Assembly (NCBI GenBank): GCA_035500775.1
Contig: DATJWY010000016.1
Span: forward strand, 1 to 9,358
Length of the DNA stretch: 9,358 nucleotides
Reading direction: 5' to 3'
DNA from: DATJWY01 sp035500775
GTDB taxonomy: Bacteria > Pseudomonadota > Alphaproteobacteria > Acetobacterales > Acetobacteraceae
Shown piece after piece: positions 1 to 5,164 of the stretch. Every line of letters begins with the position of its first letter. Within the stretch, counting starts at the first letter, position 1. The position numbers were made by a program, and so were the translations under genes. Under the pieces are notes generated by a model. The model searched no databases, was not told the DNA's origin, and saw only the letters and a program-made list of their open reading frames with translations.

Positions 1-732
1 GCGGGGCCGGCGCGGGCGGAAAATTGCCCCGATACCGGCGACGAGGCGGACGAGATCGCGCCTCTGCCGCATCTTGAGGCGGCGCTCTCGGCGAAGGAGC
101 CGCTCGCCATCCTGGTGCTCGGCACGGGCATGCCGGGCGTCACCCAGGCCTCGCCCGCCGGCGAGCCTGGCGCCGGGGGCAAGCAGAAGCCGGGCGCGCC
201 AACGCCGGTCGGCTTTCCGTTCCACGCCGCGACAATCCTGCAAAACGCGGTGCCGGGCCTCAGGGTGCAGGTGACGCTGCGCAGCAGCCGCGGCAGCACC
301 GCCGCCGCCATGCTGGACGTGATGCGCGCCGAACTCGCGCGGCACAGCTTCCCGCTGGTGGTGTGGGAGACCGGCACGGTCGAGGCGGTGCGCAATATGC
401 CGGCCGATGATTTCTATCAGGCGCTCACGGACGGCGCCGCGCTCGCCGCCGCCGCCGGTGCTGATCTCGTGCTCGTGGACCCGCAATACAGCCACTTCCT
501 GGAATCGTTCGCCGACATCTCCCGCTACGAGGAGGCGTTGCAGGCGGCGGGCGCATTGTCAGGCGTCACGCTCTTCCACCGCTTCGACCTGATGCGCGGC
601 TGGGCGGAAGCCGGGGTGATCGACATCGAGCGCACGCCGCGCGCCCAGCGCCCGGCCGCGATCGCGCGGTTGCAGGCCTGCCTCGGGGAACGCTTCGCCC
701 GGCTGTTGTTGCGGGATGCTGGGCGGCCGTGA
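1..732 (+). CDS. Exported SGNH/GDSL hydrolase-like protein, probably non-catalytic (5' end outside window)
   Basis: The reading frame is open from the first base and ends at TGA 730-732, so at least 243 codons are present and the start lies upstream. A GTG at 115 could start translation, but the coding signal continues upstream of it. Codons 4-6 read Ala-Arg-Ala before Glu-Asn-Cys, which looks like the end of a signal peptide, so the protein is probably periplasmic. The fold is suggested by SGNH-like blocks in order: a hydrophobic strand into LGTGMPG (codons 39-45), RSSRGSTAAAM, LVVWETGTVEAVR (around codons 119-131), LVLVDPQYS, and LFHRFDLMRGW. In active relatives these read GxS, RGxGG, WQxGTNDA and so on. 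Here the nucleophile serine position is Gly, the block III Asn is Val (379-381), and no C-terminal DxxH is visible. The family match is from memory of motifs, so the substrate is unknown. The gene converges on the DUF985 gene with an 11-nt gap. Confidence 0.7.
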   Translation, partial: AGPARAENCPDTGDEADEIAPLPHLEAALSAKEPLAILVLGTGMPGVTQASPAGEPGAGGKQKPGAPTPVGFPFHAATILQNAVPGLRVQVTLRSSRGSTAAAMLDVMRAELARHSFPLVVWETGTVEAVRNMPADDFYQALTDGAALAAAAGADLVLVDPQYSHFLESFADISRYEEALQAAGALSGVTLFHRFDLMRGWAEAGVIDIERTPRAQRPAAIARLQACLGERFARLLLRDAGRP

Positions 733-743
733 CGCCCTCGGGG

Positions 744-1190
744 CTAAGCCCCCGGCCGCCAGCCCGGCGGCGCCATCGTAAACCCGGCGAAGCTGAAGGC
801 CGGGCACACCACGCAGGCGACGAGCGACCACGCCCCCTCGCTCCGCGCCGCCTGCCACGCGCTTGCGGGCACCGTGTGCTGCAAGCACTGGCCATCCGAC
901 AGGTCCGGGCCAAGCCGGACCGTTCCGGTCGCCCGCCCGTCCGGCGAGATCGCAAGCGCCAGCGGCGCGCCGCCCTGCCATAGCCACAACTCCGCCGCGT
1001 CCACCTTATGCCAGTGGCTGGCCTCGCTCGCGCGCAGCAGGAACAGGATGGAGGTGCCGGCGCCGCGGCCACCCTCCGCCGGAGTGTCGCGCCAGACCTC
1101 CCGGTAATGGCCGCCCTCCGGGTGCGGTGCCAGGCCGAGCGCCGCGATGATCGCCTCCGCCGGAGTCGCCGGATCACGCAGATCGGTCAT
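744..1190 (-). CDS. Cupin-fold protein of the DUF985 (Cupin_5) family
   Basis: This 148-residue protein starts at the ATG at 1190 (minus strand). The open frame continues upstream to 1301, but that extension is Arg/Gly-rich translation of the hairpin block and is unlike the family, so I chose the internal Met, which has a purine-rich AAAGGCGG stretch before it. The family signature is clear: an N-terminal LGLAPHPEGGHYREVWRD stretch (about residues 18-35), then a beta-strand SILFLLR and the cupin motif with His59, His61 and Glu67 followed by LWLWQGG (about residues 47-74). The C-terminal half ends in a hydrophobic VACVVCPAFSFAGF strand, as expected for a small single-domain double-stranded beta-helix. 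Family members resemble yeast YML079w; their biochemical role is unknown, and a sugar- or metal-binding role is only a guess. The length is normal for the family. It lies 162 nt downstream of usg on the same strand. Confidence 0.88.
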   Translation of the reverse strand: MTDLRDPATPAEAIIAALGLAPHPEGGHYREVWRDTPAEGGRGAGTSILFLLRASEASHWHKVDAAELWLWQGGAPLALAISPDGRATGTVRLGPDLSDGQCLQHTVPASAWQAARSEGAWSLVACVVCPAFSFAGFTMAPPGWRPGA

Positions 1191-1230
1191 CGCCGCGCCG
1201 CCTTTTCCGACCTTTCGATTCCGCTCCCTG

Positions 1231-1290
1231 CCCCTGGCCGGAAGGCCAGGGGTTCCACCCCTGGACCCCGCCGGGGCCGAAAGGCCCCGG
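1231..1290. repeat. GC-rich block of three overlapping hairpins, probably a dispersed intergenic repeat
   Basis: Three perfect stem-loops are packed into 60 bases. Stem 1 pairs CCCCTGGCC (1231-1239) with GGCCAGGGG (1244-1252) around a GGAA loop. Stem 2 pairs CCAGGGGT (1246-1253) with ACCCCTGG (1257-1264) around TCC. Stem 3 pairs CCGGGGCC (1271-1278) with GGCCCCGG (1283-1290) around a GAAA tetraloop. Stems 1 and 2 share an arm and so exclude each other. The block lies between usg and the DUF985 gene, both on the minus strand. It could terminate or stabilise the usg transcript, or be a REP-like element; similar GGGGCC/CCAGGGG blocks recur between genes in high-GC Acetobacteraceae as far as I recall. 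There is no T-run for a standard intrinsic terminator on either strand. Confidence 0.65.
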
Positions 1291-1352
1291 ACCCCATTCA
1301 CTTGAATGAAGTGCCGCCGCGGCCAGCGCGGTCAAGAAACGAAATGCCCCCC

Positions 1353-1613
1353 TCAGTGCAGATGCACCAGATGCGCGGTGTTCCGCCACGCGCCCGGGCT
1401 GATGAGGCGCGCCGAGGCGATGCGGACGGAGTGCAACTTGCCCTCGATCTCCCGCGCCCAGAAATCCAGGAACCTGTGCAGCACCGGGTAGCGCGGTGCG
1501 AGATCCAGGTCCTGCCATATATAAGTCTGCAGCAGGCCAGGATGATCCGGGAGATGATAGAGGATCTCCGCGGTGGTCAGGCGGTAGGATTCGAGCTGCC
1601 GGACGAGGGTCAT
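1353..1613 (-). CDS. usg: Usg family protein
   Basis: This is an 86-residue protein of the Usg-like family (PF06233), small proteins of unknown function found mainly in alphaproteobacteria. The match is strong along the whole length: an N-terminal LTTAEILYHLPDHPGLLQTYIWQDLDLAP stretch (about residues 14-42), a central FLDFWAREIEGKLHSVRIA, then ARLISPGAW and a C-terminal His-rich tail. The frame is open to 1679, but I chose ATG 1613 because the family begins just before this Leu/Gln-rich segment and a GGAG Shine-Dalgarno (plus-strand 1619-1622) sits 5 nt upstream. Its leader contains a small perfect hairpin (CCGGCC 1656-1661 with GGCCGG 1665-1670). The gene diverges from groES, and the distal CIRCE-like site lies about 120 nt from its start, so a link to heat-shock control is possible but unproven. 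The function cannot be stated. Confidence 0.9.
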   Translation of the reverse strand: MTLVRQLESYRLTTAEILYHLPDHPGLLQTYIWQDLDLAPRYPVLHRFLDFWAREIEGKLHSVRIASARLISPGAWRNTAHLVHLH

Positions 1614-1733
1614 GTGCACTCCGTCATCTGCTGGTGGCGATTGTCTCCTGTCGCGCCGGCCCACGGCCGGACCCGGCAACGATGACGTACAGATGACAGT
1701 CGGCGCAACAAAAACAGCAGCGAATTCAGTACA

Positions 1734-1760
1734 TTAGCACCACACGCCCGGGAGTGCTGC
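1734..1760. promoter_or_regulatory. Distal, degenerate CIRCE operator (candidate HrcA site)
   Basis: TTAGCACCA, nine bases, then GAGTGCTGC. Against the CIRCE consensus TTAGCACTC-N9-GAGTGCTAA this matches 14 of 18 arm positions, and the 9-base spacing is exact. It lies upstream of the groES -35 box, with its centre 66 bp from the centre of the proximal CIRCE. CIRCE binds the HrcA repressor, whose activity depends on GroEL. That this weaker copy binds HrcA is inference. Confidence 0.7.
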
Positions 1761-1768
1761 TGGCCCGG

Positions 1769-1798
1769 CTTGACTTGCCCAGGCCCCTCCCCTAGATC
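1769..1798 (+). promoter_or_regulatory. groESL promoter candidate
   Basis: CTTGACT (1769-1775) contains a -35-like TTGACT at 1770-1775. A 17-base spacer follows, then TAGATC (1793-1798) preceded by CC, giving CCTAGAT. The CTTG...CC-T-GAT pattern also partly resembles the alphaproteobacterial RpoH promoter, so sigma-70 and sigma-32 use are both plausible. Transcription would begin around 1804-1807, inside the proximal CIRCE, the usual arrangement for HrcA repression. The -10 box is weak, so the exact start is uncertain. Confidence 0.6.
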
Positions 1799-1799
1799 G

Positions 1800-1826
1800 T
1801 TGGCACTCCCTCACGGGGAGTGCTAA
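1800..1826. promoter_or_regulatory. Proximal CIRCE operator (HrcA binding site)
   Basis: TTGGCACTC, nine bases (1809-1817), then GAGTGCTAA. This matches 17 of 18 positions of the canonical CIRCE inverted repeat with the exact 9-base spacer; only the third base differs. It covers the expected transcription start of groESL and ends 76 nt before the groES start codon. In the mRNA leader it can form a 5' stem-loop, which in other bacteria also affects transcript stability. It implies that an hrcA gene exists elsewhere in the genome. Confidence 0.95.
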
Positions 1827-1902
1827 CAGCTCCGGCCTCACCGAGGATCAGGGGCTTTTCAATTGACACCAGTGATCGATTCTCACTGAGGAGCGCTCCG
1901 TT

Positions 1903-2196
1903 ATGGCGAAGTTCCGTCCCCTGCACGACCGGGTCGTGGTCCGTCGGCTCACCGCCGAGGAGAAGACCGCGGGCGGCATCATCATCCCCGACACGGCGAA
2001 GGAAAAGCCGATGGAAGGTGAGGTGGTCGCCGTGGGTCCCGGTGCGCGCAACGAGCAGGGCCAGATCGTTGCCCTCGACGTGAAGGCGGGTGATCGCGTG
2101 CTGTTCGGCAAGTGGTCCGGCACCGAGGTCAAGCTCGACGGCGAAGAGCTGCTGATCATGAAGGAGAGCGACATCATGGGGATCGTCGGCGCGTAA
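1903..2196 (+). CDS. groES: Co-chaperonin GroES (10 kDa chaperonin)
   Basis: GroES is the heptameric cytoplasmic lid that caps the GroEL ring and releases enclosed substrate protein on ATP hydrolysis. The 97-residue product has the normal length and opens with the family signature KFRPLHDRVVVRR. The mobile loop that docks onto GroEL spans about residues 16-36 and carries the conserved GGIIIPD. The roof-loop segment and the C-terminal YL-type dimerisation strand (VLFGKWSGTEVKLDGEELLIMKESDIMGI) follow in the usual order. The start ATG has a strong GAGGAG Shine-Dalgarno (1888-1893) 9 nt upstream. It is the first gene of a two-gene operon, 52 nt from groEL, and is controlled by the CIRCE elements upstream. 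Nothing in it looks abnormal. Confidence 0.98.
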   Translation: MAKFRPLHDRVVVRRLTAEEKTAGGIIIPDTAKEKPMEGEVVAVGPGARNEQGQIVALDVKAGDRVLFGKWSGTEVKLDGEELLIMKESDIMGIVGA

Positions 2197-2248
2197 TCCG
2201 CCTGATCTCCCGCTTCTCCCGCTGAACTCAGATTGAAGGAATAAAGCA

Positions 2249-3889
<1,641 letters not shown>

Positions 3890-3903
3890 GTCCAGGCCCG
3901 CAT

Positions 3904-3929
3904 CGGGCGGACGGCAAGCGGTCCGCCCG
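3904..3929 (+). terminator. First groEL 3' hairpin (no T-run)
   Basis: CGGGCGGAC (3904-3912) pairs perfectly with GTCCGCCCG (3921-3929) around an 8-base loop. The hairpin starts 15 bases after the groEL stop codon. No T-run follows, so on its own it is more likely an mRNA 3' stabiliser or pause site than a terminator. Its arms carry the same GGGCGGAC sequence as the second hairpin downstream. Confidence 0.55.
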
Positions 3930-3980
3930 GTGACGAAATTCGGTGCGAGTCAAGTAACGAATCGCGCCGGTGCCAGTGCG

Positions 3981-4014
3981 AAGGGCGGACCAAATGGTCC
4001 GCCCTTTTGCTTTA
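3981..4014 (+). terminator. Rho-independent terminator of groESL
   Basis: AAGGGCGGACC (3981-3991) pairs with GGTCCGCCCTT (3996-4006) through an AAAT loop, giving an 11-bp GC-rich stem. It is followed by TT-GC-TTTAT, so the stem runs directly into a T-rich tract. It lies 91 nt after the groEL stop and is the clear end of the operon. Confidence 0.88.
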
Positions 4015-4302
4015 TGTTACAGCCGCGGCGTGCCCGCCCCGGCAACCGCCAGTAGTGACCGCGGCTCCGACACTGGCTGCGCGGGTAGGTCGATCACGAC
4101 ATCGTAAGGATGCGGGTTTACGTGTGCCTTATCACACTACCGCAATTGACACCCTGTCCGTCATCTGCGCCCATTAGTCCCGCAATCGACTGTTGGCTTG
4201 CCTTGCTGCGCTTCCGTTACCGGGTGCCTCAAGTCGTCCAAAGTCCCGGTTGTCTATGCGCCCCGATTCTACGGCGGCGTTACATGACGGAGAGCGACGA
4301 GT
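4015..4302 (+). other. Gene-free region: promoter candidate and leader of the cold-shock gene
   Basis: No credible gene lies here. A perfect -35-type TTGACA is at 4146-4151, but the best -10 (CATTAG, 4172-4177) is weak and 20 bases away, so the promoter call is tentative. If right, the csp mRNA would have a leader of about 115-120 nt, in keeping with the long structured leaders of many cspA-type genes. An 11-base direct repeat with one mismatch, CCGCAATTGAC (4140-4150) and CCGCAATCGAC (4180-4190), recurs at exactly 40 bp. Upstream are inverted pairs AGCCGCGG/CCGCGGCT (4021-4028, 4059-4066) and GCCAGT/ACTGGC (4048-4053, 4072-4077). The stretch is less GC-rich than the flanking genes. Confidence 0.4.
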
Positions 4303-4506
4303 ATGGCTATCGGCACGGTTAAGTGGTTCAACACCACCAAAGGTTACGGTTTCATCATGCCGTCGGACGGCGGCAAGGATGTGTTCGTGCACATCACGGC
4401 GGTCCAGGCGGCCGGCCTGCGCGGCCTGAATGACGGGCAGAAGGTCAGCTACGAAGTGGCGATGGAGCGTGGCAAGGCCGCGGCCATCAACCTGAAGCTG
4501 GCCTGA
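4303..4506 (+). CDS. cspA: Cold-shock protein, CspA family
   Basis: This 67-residue single cold-shock domain binds single-stranded RNA/DNA and acts as an RNA chaperone or antiterminator in the cytoplasm. It has the family start GTVKWFN, then RNP1 KGYGFI (residues 13-18) and RNP2 VFVHI (27-31), whose aromatic and His side chains stack on nucleobases. The C-terminal half (GLNDGQKVSYEVAMERGKAAAINLKL) completes the five-strand barrel. The start is supported by GGAGA (4289-4293) 9 nt upstream. It has its own terminator and is a single-gene unit. Alphaproteobacteria usually carry several such genes, so whether this one is cold-induced or constitutive cannot be told from sequence. The symbol denotes the family rather than a proven orthologue. 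Confidence 0.95.
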   Translation: MAIGTVKWFNTTKGYGFIMPSDGGKDVFVHITAVQAAGLRGLNDGQKVSYEVAMERGKAAAINLKLA

Positions 4507-4582
4507 GCCAACCCCAAACCGGCTCGGATAGGGCAGACCGAAAACGGTCGCCGTCAGTCCGGGATTCGGCAGACTGAAGGTT

Positions 4583-4615
4583 GGGCCGCCTCTCACCGGG
4601 CGGCCCTTCTTTTTT
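4583..4615 (+). terminator. Rho-independent terminator of the cold-shock gene
   Basis: GGGCCGCC (4583-4590) pairs with GGCGGCCC (4599-4606) around an 8-base loop, followed by TTCTTTTTT (4607-4615). This is a textbook intrinsic terminator 77 nt after the csp stop. Between the stop and the stem are two weaker hairpins, GACCG-AAAA-CGGTC (4536-4549) and TCAGTC/GACTGA (4554-4559, 4572-4577). Confidence 0.92.
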
Positions 4616-4623
4616 GGGCGCAC

Positions 4624-4638
4624 CCTGCCGCCATGCCC
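4624..4638. repeat. Left copy of a 15-bp direct repeat flanking the helicase-terB pair
   Basis: CCTGCCGCCATGCCC here is identical to 8035-8049. The two copies lie just outside the 3' end of the terB-like gene and the 5' end of the helicase gene. In sequence this GC-rich the match could be chance. No transposase or integrase gene lies between them. Confidence 0.4.
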
Positions 4639-4660
4639 TGGCGGCGAGGCGCGCCGCCAG
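4638..4660 (-). terminator. Hairpin just after the terB-like stop codon
   Basis: CTGGCGGCG (4638-4646) pairs perfectly with CGCCGCCAG (4652-4660) around a 5-base loop. On the minus strand it begins two bases after the TGA of the terB-like gene. It has no T-run on that strand, so it may be a transcript 3' end stabiliser or a Rho-assisted end. It lies between two convergent genes. Confidence 0.5.
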
Positions 4661-4662
4661 CG

Positions 4663-5112
4663 TCAGGTCGTGAACTCGCTCCCGCTGCGCTCCACCCGCT
4701 GATGCCGCGCCCGCGCCCCGCGCTCAATGGCGGCGGCGACCAGCGGATCGATGCGCAGCTCGTTCATCACGAATTCCAGCATCCGCAGCATCGACTGCCC
4801 ATGCGCCCGTGACGCCGCGACCACGTCGCAGGCGAGCGCATAGGCGGTTTCGCGCAGCCGTGGTTCCAGCGCGTCCCGCACCAGCCTTCCGGCATGCGCC
4901 AGCCCCTCCTCCTCGCGCAGCAGGTTGATCACGGCATCCGTCGCCGCCTCCAGCTGCTCGGTGGAGAAATTGTGGAACACCGGCAGGGTCTGCACCAGGC
5001 CGGCCATGACGCCGATCTCCGCATCGCTGATGCCGCCGCTATCCGCCGCGGCCACCAGGACCATTGTGCAGACCAGCGCCTCCTGGGGATCAAGAGCGGT
5101 CCGGGCGAGCAT
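4663..5112 (-). CDS. TerB-like (tellurite resistance TerB family) protein
   Basis: The 149-residue product is all-helical in appearance. The segment LDPQEALVCTMVLVAAADSGGISDAEIGVMAGLVQTLPVF (about residues 7-46) has the TerB-family pattern of a hydrophobic helix, an acidic D-x-G-x-I-x-D-x-E turn and a second helix. Later helices carry LACDVVAASRAHGQSMLRMLEFVMNELRIDP, which repeats the alanine-rich core. The start ATG at 5112 follows an AAAGGA Shine-Dalgarno (plus-strand 5120-5125); the longer open frame to 5355 only overlaps the helicase C terminus in another frame. The start lies 52 nt after the helicase stop, with a small hairpin GTCAC/GTGAC (5126-5130, 5137-5141) between them, so the two are probably one transcript. 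TerB-fold proteins bind metal or membranes in stress systems, but no other ter gene is present. A role in tellurite resistance should therefore not be assumed. Confidence 0.72.
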   Translation of the reverse strand: MLARTALDPQEALVCTMVLVAAADSGGISDAEIGVMAGLVQTLPVFHNFSTEQLEAATDAVINLLREEEGLAHAGRLVRDALEPRLRETAYALACDVVAASRAHGQSMLRMLEFVMNELRIDPLVAAAIERGARARHQRVERSGSEFTT

Positions 5113-5164
5113 GGTTTTTTCCTTTGTCACAGCGCGGTGACCCTGCCCCCAAGCCCGCGGGAGA

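Noticed and set aside
740..752. GGGGC-TAA-GCCCC hairpin at the convergent ends of the first two genes, considered as a shared terminator
   Set aside because: It has only a 5-bp stem, with no T-run on either strand, and it overlaps the DUF985 stop codon.
1191..1301. 37-codon N-terminal extension of the DUF985 gene
   Set aside because: It would translate part of the hairpin block into Gly/Arg-rich sequence. The family begins near the chosen Met at 1190.
4174..4623. Minus-strand frame opposite the cold-shock gene
   Set aside because: It spans the csp gene and its terminator in antisense, and its product has no family features.
4663..5112. A tellurite resistance operon
   Set aside because: Only one TerB-like gene is present, with no terA, terC, terD or terE nearby, so the phenotype is not supported.
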